From: a virus
IMG/VR virus record: IMGVR_UViG_3300025661_000015
Span: 1-31,615 of that record
DNA: 31,615 bases
Reading direction: 5' to 3' (one strand)
The notes beneath the pieces are model-generated. The model did no database searches. It saw only the letters and a list, made by a program, of their open reading frames with translations, and was not told where the DNA came from. The position numbers and the translations under genes are program-made. Below are positions 24,298-29,876 of this stretch, one piece after another (the first letter of the stretch is position 1; every line of letters starts with the position of its first letter).

Positions 24298-24471
24298 ATG
24301 GACATTGAGTTACAGAAGCAACTCACTAGCACTATAGTCACCCTTACGCAGGGTATACTAAAGACTAATGAGAGACTTGAAGCTCTAGAGCTTCAAGTTA
24401 GAGTACTCGAAGCTAAAGAAACAACGAACCATATACTAGACAGCTATTTCCTGAATACTAATAGTAACTAA
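24298..24471 (+). CDS. Small coiled-coil protein
   Basis: A 57-residue protein from ATG 24298. GGAGG lies eight bases upstream, while a GTG at 24289 would fall inside the ribosome site. The sequence has heptad-like Leu and Glu patterns (IVTLTQGILKTNERLEALEL, then VRVLEAKE), so a two-helix coiled coil is likely. The function is unknown. Such short coiled-coil proteins in early regions often act as dimeric host inhibitors or adaptors. Confidence 0.68.
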   Translation: MDIELQKQLTSTIVTLTQGILKTNERLEALELQVRVLEAKETTNHILDSYFLNTNSN

Positions 24472-24486
24472 AGGAGGTCGGACGGT

Positions 24487-24660
24487 ATGAAACGAGCAAC
24501 TAGAGAAGAAATGAAAAAGATAAACAAGTTCCTTGATAGCAAGGATAAAGAGGAAGCAGATGAAAAGTTTGCTTGGGAATCTGAACAAGCTTGCGAGAAC
24601 AACCAAGAATTTCAAGACACATTAAATCCTATTGGAAAACTATTAAGAGAGAGAGAATAG
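24487..24660 (+). CDS. Small charged protein
   Basis: A 57-residue frame from ATG 24487 with AAAGGAGGT eight bases upstream. It begins MKRATREEMKKINKFLDSKD and is mostly helical and charged, with many Glu and Lys. It ends at TAG 24658-24660, before the long inverted-repeat region. No motif was recognised. Confidence 0.65.
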   Translation: MKRATREEMKKINKFLDSKDKEEADEKFAWESEQACENNQEFQDTLNPIGKLLRERE

Positions 24661-24774
24661 AGGCTACTGAGTCTCCTGAGACCCCGTATAAATGAGCAGG
24701 ACGGCGTTATTACTAAACAATCGATAGTCTCCTATGCCTCGGGTGAATCTCGTGGCAGAATGAAAAAAAAAAAC

Positions 24775-24995
24775 TTTCCCAGAAAGCATAGGGGGGGGGG
24801 TACGATATTCACTAATATGACTACAAGTCTAAATGAAGACAAACTAAAATGAAGATAAACATAAATAAAATAAAAAGCAGTAACCTTTATAGCCTTATAT
24901 GTGTATCACTATATAGGCTTAATCACGTTTAAGCTTGTCTATATATTAGTGAATATCGTACCCCCCCCTAGTCTTTTCCTTCAAAAGTTGGGAAA
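24775..24995. repeat. Large inverted repeat with G10/C8 tracts
   Basis: Left arm 24793-24818 (eight of ten G, then TACGATATTCACTAATAT) pairs perfectly over 26 bp with the right arm 24943-24968 (ATATTAGTGAATATCGTA, then eight C). Pairing continues inward with ACAAG (24823-24827) and CTTGT (24934-24938), and outward with TTTCCCA (24775-24781) and TGGGAAA (24989-24995), with GAAA and TTTC between. TA borders both arms. Each arm also contains a small dyad (ATATT, four bases, AATAT). The G10 length may vary or be an assembly error. Confidence 0.9.
24891..24919. promoter_or_regulatory. Hairpin nested in the large inverted repeat
   Basis: AGCC, then T, then ATAT and GTG pair with CAC, ATAT and AGGCT around a TAT loop, leaving one or two bulged T bases. 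The stem has about 12 bp. It forms the tip of the large dyad, so the whole region could fold into a branched cruciform or an RNA with one long and one short stem. Confidence 0.7.
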
Positions 24996-25000
24996 AAGGT

Positions 25001-25024
25001 GTTTCTTGAAAAGTCTCAAGAAAC
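25001..25024. promoter_or_regulatory. Perfect 9-bp hairpin after the inverted repeat
   Basis: GTTTCTTGA (25001-25009) and TCAAGAAAC (25016-25024) pair fully with a six-base loop AAAGTC. There is no T-run, so it is unlikely to be an intrinsic terminator. It lies 6 bp beyond the outer arm of the large inverted repeat. Confidence 0.75.
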
Positions 25025-25114
25025 TCAGTGACCCTACCGTATTTGACTTATAACATGGAAAAACACGTAAAGACATGTTAAAATGACTACAAATTGAAAA
25101 AAGGAGGTGTTAAA

Positions 25115-25177
25115 CTGGAATTAATCGTCTTATTATGCGTTGTAATTGTGTGCACTAATATGCTCTACAAGTTATAA
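25115..25177 (+). CDS. Possible 20-residue membrane peptide with CTG start
   Basis: AAAGGAGGTG lies five bases before CTG 25115, a very strong site with no ATG, GTG or TTG start in range. The frame reads MELIVLLCVVIVCTNMLYKL if CTG is read as Met: one hydrophobic segment. It closely resembles in kind the 21-residue peptide at 28870. The stop overlaps the GTTATAAC palindrome at 25171. CTG starts are rare in bacteria, so confidence is moderate. Confidence 0.4.
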   Translation: MELIVLLCVVIVCTNMLYKL

Positions 25178-25178
25178 C
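25171..25178. promoter_or_regulatory. Palindromic GTTATAAC motif, copy 1
   Basis: TACAAGTTATAACT here shares 14 bases with the copy at 29209-29222. The core GTTATAAC is self-complementary and extends to AGTTATAACT. It lies 29 bases before the gene at 25207. It could be an operator for a dimeric regulator, a -10-like promoter element (TATAAC), or both. A weaker relative, CTTATAAC, is at 25047-25054. Confidence 0.5.
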
Positions 25179-25206
25179 TCACTCGCTTAAAGAATGGAGA
25201 ACTAAA

Positions 25207-25368
25207 ATGCAACAGTGGTTATATGAAGTAAAAGTAATAAATGAACCAGATACTTGGCACGGAAACTCAAGAGTCTTCGAGACAAAAGAAGACGCAGAAT
25301 TCGAAGGACGCGCTCTTTATATGAAATGGAGCATGACGACAGACTACAGAGTTAGACAAATAAAATAA
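25207..25368 (+). CDS. Small uncharacterised protein
   Basis: A 53-residue protein from ATG 25207, GGAG eight bases upstream. It begins MQQWLYEVKVINEPDTWHGN and continues with RVFETKEDAEFEGRALY and MTTDYRVRQIK. Strand, helix and strand suggest a small alpha/beta fold, as in phage proteins of the type that read YEV...F.TxEEAE. No function is known. The same general pattern is seen in the 48-residue protein at 28947. Confidence 0.7.
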   Translation: MQQWLYEVKVINEPDTWHGNSRVFETKEDAEFEGRALYMKWSMTTDYRVRQIK

Positions 25369-25384
25369 AAGATGAGGTGAAATG

Positions 25385-25486
25385 ATGACAATATGGAGCT
25401 CAGAAGAATGGGAAATCAAACAAGAAGCATTAATATTAGCTGATATAGAGACAAACGAAGATGAAGATGAGGAGGAAGAGCTATGA
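25385..25486 (+). CDS. Small acidic protein
   Basis: A 33-residue frame starting at ATG 25385, with GAGG seven bases upstream; ATG 25382 is an alternative adding one Met. It reads MTIWSSEEWEIKQEALILAD and ends in a run of Glu and Asp. The stop overlaps the next start (ATGA), so translation is coupled. The strong acid tail is notable. The function is not known. Confidence 0.6.
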   Translation: MTIWSSEEWEIKQEALILADIETNEDEDEEEEL

Positions 25487-25701
25487 AATTAGTACTTGAA
25501 TATAATGATAACAGTTGTTTATTCGCAAAACCGGCCAACGAGGAAGAGTTTGTGGCCATAGTAGAAGCTTTAAACAGGCAATTACAAGAAGCTAAGGAGA
25601 CTAAGAGACTCCCTAAGCAAGCGTTACATAGTATAGAATTAGCGATACTTTTAGCAGGAAGGTTATTTATACCGTTATTAACAGTAGAGGAGGTGAGATA
25701 A
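25483..25701 (+). CDS. Small uncharacterised protein
   Basis: A 72-residue protein with MKLVLEYNDNSCLFAKPANE, a central helix FVAIVEALNRQLQEAKE and a hydrophobic C-terminal helix (IELAILLAGRLFIPLLTV). It overlaps the previous gene by ATGA and has GAGGAGG upstream. The stop is followed by the GTG start of the next gene. No family is recognised. Confidence 0.68.
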   Translation: MKLVLEYNDNSCLFAKPANEEEFVAIVEALNRQLQEAKETKRLPKQALHSIELAILLAGRLFIPLLTVEEVR

Positions 25702-25941
25702 GTGAGAAGAGATATTAAGAAGTTAATGGATACGTGCATCAAGATAAATGAGACTACCAAGACAGACGTGTTCTTTAGTATATCCCCACACGTGGAAGGT
25801 ATAGCTATTTATGCGTATAGAAATGGATGGGATAGAGGAGGAGAGCCAGAATTCCACAATACTATTTACTACAGTGGAGAGTTAATGAGGCCTAGGAAGA
25901 TAATGGTCTTGCAGGAGAAGTTAAACAGATATTTAGTATAG
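25702..25941 (+). CDS. Small uncharacterised protein
   Basis: A 79-residue protein from GTG 25702 (AGGAGGTG upstream). It has an N-terminal helix (RRDIKKLMDTCIKINE), then strands DVFFSISPHVEGIAIYAY and FHNTIYYSGELM, and a C-terminal helix KIMVLQEKLNRYLV. The alpha-beta-beta-alpha pattern resembles small phage proteins of unknown role. No catalytic motif was seen. Confidence 0.68.
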   Translation: MRRDIKKLMDTCIKINETTKTDVFFSISPHVEGIAIYAYRNGWDRGGEPEFHNTIYYSGELMRPRKIMVLQEKLNRYLV

Positions 25942-25951
25942 GAGGTAAGGA

Positions 25952-26152
25952 ATGGGTAAGTATAAGTTGATTAATTGTAATGGAATAGTTATAACACCGT
26001 CTGACATAACCAGACAGCAAGGGTTAAGTGTTTTATGGGGTTATTCAGAAGTCGCAGAGGATATGGACAATCCAAAGTCAGCAGATGTATTAAGAGAGAT
26101 ACATAGTATATTAGCGTGTGTATTACATGGAAAAGTAGAGGAGGTTACCTAA
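25952..26152 (+). CDS. Small uncharacterised protein
   Basis: A 66-residue protein after an AGGAGG site, beginning MGKYKLINCNGIVITPSDIT and with a C-terminal helix DVLREIHSILACVLHGK. Its stop TAA overlaps the next ATG by one base. No known family. The pattern could be a small fold with one helix packed on strands. Confidence 0.65.
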   Translation: MGKYKLINCNGIVITPSDITRQQGLSVLWGYSEVAEDMDNPKSADVLREIHSILACVLHGKVEEVT

Positions 26153-26391
26153 TGGAAGAGTATGATGAGCGTATAGCTAAAATCAAAGAGGTAATAGCTA
26201 ATGAAAAAGAAAAAACGTTTGTAGCAAGCTATGAGGCTTCAGACGCAGAGGCAATGGGATTAGTAATAGCCAAGGGTTTAGAGTGGGATGGGAAGCAGAT
26301 AATAGAGGCGTGTTGCTATGCCTTAGAGGATGCTAACTATCATATAGAGATGCGAGAGATAAGGAATAAGTATTTAGGAGGTGTTTTATGA
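26152..26391 (+). CDS. Small helical protein
   Basis: A 79-residue protein from ATG 26152, chosen because GGAGG precedes it and TAATG couples it to the gene before; a longer frame from 26116 would lie in the upstream gene. It starts MEEYDERIAKIKEVIANEKE, and is almost all helix. It ends in ATGA overlap with the next gene. No function is known. Confidence 0.68.
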   Translation: MEEYDERIAKIKEVIANEKEKTFVASYEASDAEAMGLVIAKGLEWDGKQIIEACCYALEDANYHIEMREIRNKYLGGVL

Positions 26392-26624
26392 AAGTAGCAG
26401 ATATGACACCAGAGCAGAGGCAAGGCAGGATAGTAGAGCTTGAGGCGCTAGGCTTTGAGTTTCCAAACAAGCAAGGCAGAGCAGTTAAGAGCGTTAAAGA
26501 GATAAAAGAAGCGCTTGATGAGTGTATTGGTGCAGTAGAGGCCTATGAACTAAGTAATGAGGGTGAAGACTCATATATAAATCAAGGTTGGATAGAAGCA
26601 TTAGAGTATGTACTAAATATATAG
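26388..26624 (+). CDS. Small uncharacterised protein
   Basis: A 78-residue protein overlapping the previous one by four bases. It begins MKVADMTPEQRQGRIVELEA and includes a segment VKSVKEIKEALDECIGAVEA. The first half has a helix-turn-helix-like charge pattern, but I see no clear motif. The function is not known. Confidence 0.62.
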   Translation: MKVADMTPEQRQGRIVELEALGFEFPNKQGRAVKSVKEIKEALDECIGAVEAYELSNEGEDSYINQGWIEALEYVLNI

Positions 26625-26637
26625 GAGGTGAAATAGT

Positions 26638-26943
26638 ATGCAAAAGGATTATACAATGTACAGCGACCCAGCGCATGGGTGGTTAGCAGTCCCTTGGGAA
26701 GATGCTAGAGAGTTAGGGATATTCAGAGATATAACGTGTTTTAGTTATGTATCTAGAGACTTGAAGACTCTGTATCTGGAGGAGGATTGTGACGCTAGTC
26801 TATTTATGGACGCGTATAAAGATAAGTTTGGGAGTTATCCTAAAATAGGAGAGCATTATACTGATGATAGAGAGAAGATACGTAGCTATCCCTCGGTAGC
26901 GAATGTAAACTTTAGTAAAGTAAATATAGTAGGAGTGAGGTGA
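26638..26943 (+). CDS. Conserved phage protein of unknown function (YSDPxHGW type)
   Basis: A 101-residue protein with MYSDPAHGWLAVPWEDAREL, then TCFSYVSRDLKTLYLEEDCD and later a segment with EHYTDDREKIRSY. I recognise this layout from many phages: an aromatic-rich start with GHGWL, a central YLEEDCD and a C-terminal T-D-R-x-x-I-R-x-Y. No role is known to me. AGGAGGTG lies upstream of the start. Confidence 0.72.
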   Translation: MQKDYTMYSDPAHGWLAVPWEDARELGIFRDITCFSYVSRDLKTLYLEEDCDASLFMDAYKDKFGSYPKIGEHYTDDREKIRSYPSVANVNFSKVNIVGVR

Positions 26944-26946
26944 GAT

Positions 26947-27555
26947 ATGAAAGTAAATGATTTTGAGTATAAAATAGGTAATCATAAGATAGGTAGAGAC
27001 ACGCTCATATTTAATATGGACAGTGCTACCGATTGTAGGAGCAAAGAGTTAGGGCTATGTGAAGTATGTAAAGCAGGGAAAGTATGCTATGCACTGAAAG
27101 CAGAGATACAGTATAAACAGACACTACCGTTTAGGAGAAGACAGGCAGAGTATTGGAGTAGTCATTCAGCACTAATAATAGCTTTAGATATTATAGATGC
27201 ACTGCAAAAGCATAAGAAGATAAAGTATATAAGGTTTAATGAGTCTGGAGACTTTAGAAAACAGTTTGATATAACTAAAATGAAACTGGTAGCTACTACA
27301 GTAGCAGAGAAAATGCATCACAGCTACGGCAGAGACATAAGATTCTATGGATACACGGCAAGAAAAGATTTATCCTTTGGTCTGGTTTATGACTGTCCTA
27401 GTCTGGTCTTAAATGGCAGTGGATTCTATTTAGATAATAAGTTTACAGCAGTTAAGGAACTGACAGAGGGTAAGAAGCATTGTAAAGGAGATTGCAGAGT
27501 CTGTAACTACTGCAAGGAATTTGGTAAATATGATATAGAGATACTATATCACTAA
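26947..27555 (+). CDS. GP88-like cysteine-rich protein
   Basis: A 202-residue protein with features of the phage GP88 family: CEVCKAGKVCYALKAE near 38-53, IRFNESGDFRKQ at about 95-105, and IRFYGYTARKDL near 131. It has two cysteine clusters: Cys30, 38, 41 and 47, and Cys179, 183, 186 and 189 (CKGDCRVCNYC). These could bind zinc or an iron-sulphur centre. The family has no established function that I know. The gene starts three bases after the stop of the previous gene. Confidence 0.72.
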   Translation: MKVNDFEYKIGNHKIGRDTLIFNMDSATDCRSKELGLCEVCKAGKVCYALKAEIQYKQTLPFRRRQAEYWSSHSALIIALDIIDALQKHKKIKYIRFNESGDFRKQFDITKMKLVATTVAEKMHHSYGRDIRFYGYTARKDLSFGLVYDCPSLVLNGSGFYLDNKFTAVKELTEGKKHCKGDCRVCNYCKEFGKYDIEILYH

Positions 27556-27568
27556 AGGAGGTAATAAA

Positions 27569-27955
27569 ATGAACACGGAAACAAAGAAACAGCAAGTGAT
27601 CAAACGCAAAGAGCTAATAGAAGCAATGAGTCAATGTTATGGGTCAATTAATATCTACAAGCATTGGACTGGATTAGGATATACAGACGGTATACACGCA
27701 ACAGCAGAGATTGCAAACGCGTATTGGTTACTGGATATAATAGCAAGTTATCAGGTTAAGTCATGTGTTAGGCGTGAAGAGTTCCAAGTATGGAGTTTAA
27801 CAGTGGATACAGATGAGGGCACAGGTCGCATAGTGTGCACAGATGGTAATAGTAAGGAGTTAGCTAGTCAGGTTATACATTATACAGACTTCCTATTAGA
27901 AGAGTGGAGCTGTTACGTAATCGATAAAGTAATGTTACTACCGAGCGAGTACTAA
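27569..27955 (+). CDS. DUF6876-like phage protein
   Basis: A 128-residue protein with YKHWTGLGYTDGIHATAEIA, then NAYWLLDIIASYQ, EFQVWSLTVD and the end HYTDFLLEEWSCYVIDKVML, finishing LLPSEY. This is the pattern of DUF6876, found in phages and mobile elements without a known role. The start has AAAGGAGG upstream. Length is usual for the family. Confidence 0.75.
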   Translation: MNTETKKQQVIKRKELIEAMSQCYGSINIYKHWTGLGYTDGIHATAEIANAYWLLDIIASYQVKSCVRREEFQVWSLTVDTDEGTGRIVCTDGNSKELASQVIHYTDFLLEEWSCYVIDKVMLLPSEY

Positions 27956-27974
27956 AGAAGATTGGAGGAAAGCA

Positions 27975-28220
27975 ATGAAAGTTGAAGTATGTTTGACATT
28001 AGTGAGAACGATAGAGTTAGATATTGATAGGGACAGCTACGAGGATAAAATAGACTTTGAGAGTGCAGTTGTCTGTGGAGTAGAGGCGTTCCTTAAGCCA
28101 GAGAACTTTGATATTGAGAGAGATGGTTACGAGTACGTTATCTATGATGCTGATGAGGGAGATTTAATAGAGGGACTAAGCTTTGTTCCTACTAAGAAGG
28201 GAGTAAATAGTCATGAGTAA
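27975..28220 (+). CDS. Small acidic protein
   Basis: An 81-residue acidic protein beginning MKVEVCLTLVRTIELDIDRD, with ESAVVCGVEAFLKPENFDIE in the middle. Its end overlaps the next start by eight bases. It has no known domain. The strand-helix-strand pattern and the high acid content could suit a DNA mimic, but this is a guess. Confidence 0.62.
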   Translation: MKVEVCLTLVRTIELDIDRDSYEDKIDFESAVVCGVEAFLKPENFDIERDGYEYVIYDADEGDLIEGLSFVPTKKGVNSHE

Positions 28221-28437
28221 GAAAAAAGAAGAAAGGTCACCGAGATACTGTGATGAGTGTGGAGCAGGTATGTGGGATGGTTACTGTATCTTTGCAGGTG
28301 AACAATACTACTGCTCAGAGAAATGCTTACATAAGCATTTTACAGCAGAAGAATGGTTAGAGATGTATGACGATGGTGAAGGTGAGAGTTACTGGACAGA
28401 GTGGTACGAAGAAGATATATACGATGAGGATGAGTAA
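28213..28437 (+). CDS. Zinc-ribbon phage protein (CxxC/CxxxC)
   Basis: A 74-residue protein with Cys13 and Cys16 (RYCDECGAGMWDGYCI) and Cys34 and Cys38 (YYCSEKCLHKHF) as likely zinc ligands. It then has EEWLEMYDDGEGESYWTEW and an acidic tail. I know this family from many phages, but its role is not known. It overlaps the gene before it, and its stop is followed directly by the next ATG. Confidence 0.75.
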   Translation: MSKKKEERSPRYCDECGAGMWDGYCIFAGEQYYCSEKCLHKHFTAEEWLEMYDDGEGESYWTEWYEEDIYDEDE

Positions 28438-28647
28438 ATGAAAGAGCAGACTAGAAAAACTATTGTGTTTTATTATACAGAAGATAAGTACGAAATAATT
28501 CAGAAATTGATGAACGACTTGCCTTATAAGTTCTCTTTATCAGAGTTGGTATCTATTTGTGCCCACTCAGTATTAGAGCTTGGTATGACAGGTGTTATGA
28601 ATGACTTCTTAAAAACAGTGGAGGATGTAGGAAGGGGAGGTGAATAA
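28438..28647 (+). CDS. Small helical protein
   Basis: A 69-residue protein from ATG 28438, placed directly after the previous stop. It begins KEQTRKTIVFYYTEDKYEII, then a helix MNDLPYKFSLSELVSICAHS. There is no separate ribosome site, so translation is probably coupled. It resembles short ribbon-helix-helix-like proteins only in general size and order. The function is not known. Confidence 0.58.
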   Translation: MKEQTRKTIVFYYTEDKYEIIQKLMNDLPYKFSLSELVSICAHSVLELGMTGVMNDFLKTVEDVGRGGE

Positions 28648-28648
28648 T

Positions 28649-28870
28649 ATGGATTTAATAATAGGTGATTTTTACATTAGTGAATACGGTATATGTCAAT
28701 ATACTGGAGTCTTAGAGGAAAAGAACCTCTTCAAGTTCAAAGATCTTGACTGGTACTTGCCTTTTGGGAGTGAAAAGAGGGTCATAGTTACAGAGTTTAA
28801 GGACATGACTAAATATATGACAAATAAAGAGATGGACAGATGGGTAATAAAAAAGATGGGAGCAGCGTAA
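28649..28870 (+). CDS. Small uncharacterised protein
   Basis: A 73-residue protein from ATG 28649, with GGAGG eight bases upstream; GTG 28640 lies inside that ribosome site and is rejected. It begins MDLIIGDFYISEYGICQYTG, and has strands and a C-terminal helix KEMDRWVIKKMGAA. It has the strand pattern of small SH3- or KOW-like domains, as far as can be judged. The stop overlaps the next start (TAATG). Confidence 0.6.
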   Translation: MDLIIGDFYISEYGICQYTGVLEEKNLFKFKDLDWYLPFGSEKRVIVTEFKDMTKYMTNKEMDRWVIKKMGAA

Positions 28871-28935
28871 TGGAGATTTTAGTATTATTTTTTGCTACAA
28901 TAGTAATAGCAGGGTTTATTAATAAGAATTGGTAA
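28870..28935 (+). CDS. Tiny membrane peptide
   Basis: A 21-residue frame from ATG 28870 (TAATG overlap, GGGAG seven bases upstream): MEILVLFFATIVIAGFINKN plus a final Trp. Residues 2-16 form one hydrophobic segment, so it should sit in the membrane. Tiny membrane peptides like this can act as regulators or as exclusion or lysis factors. A similar peptide is encoded at 25115. Confidence 0.55.
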   Translation: MEILVLFFATIVIAGFINKNW

Positions 28936-28946
28936 GGAGGTGATCT

Positions 28947-29093
28947 ATGTGGATTGTAGAGGTACTGAGTGATAATGCTTATGTTAATAAAACAGAGTGT
29001 GACTCTGAGGCACAGGCTAAACGATTTGCTAAACTACACTTGCCCACATTTAAGTCCATAATATATAAGGAGGAAAAAGATGGTAATGATTAA
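28947..29093 (+). CDS. Small uncharacterised protein
   Basis: A 48-residue protein from ATG 28947 after AAGGAGGTG. It starts MWIVEVLSDNAYVNKTECDS, then a helix EAQAKRFAKLHLP. The order is strand, helix, strand, like the 53-residue protein at 25207, so the two may be distant relatives. Its end overlaps the next gene in another frame by 14 bases. Confidence 0.62.
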   Translation: MWIVEVLSDNAYVNKTECDSEAQAKRFAKLHLPTFKSIIYKEEKDGND

Positions 29094-29193
29094 CCCAGAG
29101 GTTAAGATTATTAGAACCTTGGTGTTTACAAAGCAACCAAGAAAAGTAGATAAGACAGTTGAGACAACGAAAACGAAAGAATGGAGTGCGTAA
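29080..29193 (+). CDS. Small basic protein
   Basis: A 37-residue frame from ATG 29080 (AAGGAGG six bases upstream). It reads MVMINPEVKIIRTLVFTKQP and continues with many Lys and Thr. It is the last of the short genes before the control region at 29194. The role is unknown. Confidence 0.52.
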   Translation: MVMINPEVKIIRTLVFTKQPRKVDKTVETTKTKEWSA

Positions 29194-29296
29194 CAAATAA
29201 AGTGCTGTACAAGTTATAACTTACATGTTAATATGGTTTTTAAGTTATAACACACTATTATAACGTTGAGATATTAAAAACAAAGGAGAACAAAAC
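29194..29296 (+). promoter_or_regulatory. Control region with two GTTATAAC palindromes
   Basis: The gap before the SSB-like gene holds AAGTTATAACTT (29211-29222), a perfect 12-bp palindrome, and TAAGTTATAACA (29241-29252), whose cores lie 31 bp apart, about three helical turns. A third partial TTATAAC is at 29258-29264. Equal helical phasing suits cooperative binding of a regulator. No -35 consensus is present, so a phage-coded factor or a weak promoter is likely. AAAGGAG serves the gene at 29297. Confidence 0.55.
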
Positions 29297-29869
29297 ATGG
29301 CAATAATCAAAATCCCAGTAACACCAAACAACGAAAGAGCTCTAATAGATCTATTAGTAGAACCTATTATAGAGGATAACAAATGCATAGTTGAATATGA
29401 TTCATCTAAGATAGGTGACACCTTCGTAATTAAGGTAGGAGAGAATATTTCAGGTGAATGTACTATAGGAGTAGAAAAAGCTATTAATCCGGACACAGGA
29501 GAGGAATTTACATTATTAAAAGAGTATACATACTCATTTGAATTAAATGATGGTGCAACCTTCGAACTTAAATCAACTTACCTATACTCAATAGGTAATA
29601 TGGTAACTAGAATGTTCTATAAGGTTTTAGCAAAGGCAAAATCACAATATCCCCCAATAAGATCAAACATTAAAAGTATAAATAGAGCCAAGCTTAAAGA
29701 AGAAAGAGACAAATATAATGAAGCTAAGAAAATTAAGCCCATTACTGAGGCTGAAGCTGAAGTTATAGAAGTTACAGTAATTGATGCTGTAGTTGTGGAG
29801 CCTGAAGAAATAGCTCCAGAGGTTACAGCACCAACTGTTGAAGATGTAGAGTCAAACGACGACTTCTAA
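29297..29869 (+). CDS. Possible single-stranded DNA-binding protein (acidic-tail type)
   Basis: A 190-residue protein. Residues 1-100 are strand-rich (MAIIKIPVTPNNERALIDLL, CIVEYDSSKIGDTFVIKVG, YTYSFELNDGATFELKSTY), compatible with an OB-like fold. Residues of about 105-145 are a basic helix. The end is a long acidic Glu and Val-rich tail that finishes VESNDDF. An acidic tail with a terminal Phe is the mark of SSB-type proteins such as T7 gp2.5, which use it to recruit replication partners. No sequence family was recognised. The gene is preceded by its own control region and followed by the pseudoknot. Confidence 0.45.
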   Translation: MAIIKIPVTPNNERALIDLLVEPIIEDNKCIVEYDSSKIGDTFVIKVGENISGECTIGVEKAINPDTGEEFTLLKEYTYSFELNDGATFELKSTYLYSIGNMVTRMFYKVLAKAKSQYPPIRSNIKSINRAKLKEERDKYNEAKKIKPITEAEAEVIEVTVIDAVVVEPEEIAPEVTAPTVEDVESNDDF

Positions 29870-29876
29870 TTAATTT

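Larger units (their letters stand above)
24661..25100 (+). other. Non-coding region, origin-like or control element
   Basis: This 440-bp stretch between 24660 and the ribosome site at 25101 holds no convincing gene. It contains a run of 11 A (24762-24773), a large inverted repeat (24775-24995), two direct repeats of AAATGAAGA with AAAC close by at 24831-24860, a very AT-rich segment (24851-24880), a hairpin (24891-24919), and a perfect 9-bp hairpin at 25001-25024. Repeats, AT-rich DNA and a large dyad together suggest a replication origin or a transcription control site. The sequence alone does not decide. Confidence 0.6.

Noticed and set aside
24793-24968. The large dyad as a complete mobile element of the TA-target type
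   Set aside because: TA lies at both ends, but the symmetry continues beyond TA on both sides and the arms are homopolymer-rich, which mobile element ends are not.
26494-26985. Minus-strand frames in the early region (also near 29245-29496 and 30520-30912)
   Set aside because: They are antisense to genes with good ribosome sites and have shadow-like Ile/Ser/Tyr-rich compositions.
28676-28691. ATTAGTGAATA inside the gene at 28649, like the dyad arm at 24945
   Set aside because: An 11-base match falls in coding sequence (Tyr-Ile-Ser-Glu-Tyr) and lacks the second half of the dyad; probably chance.
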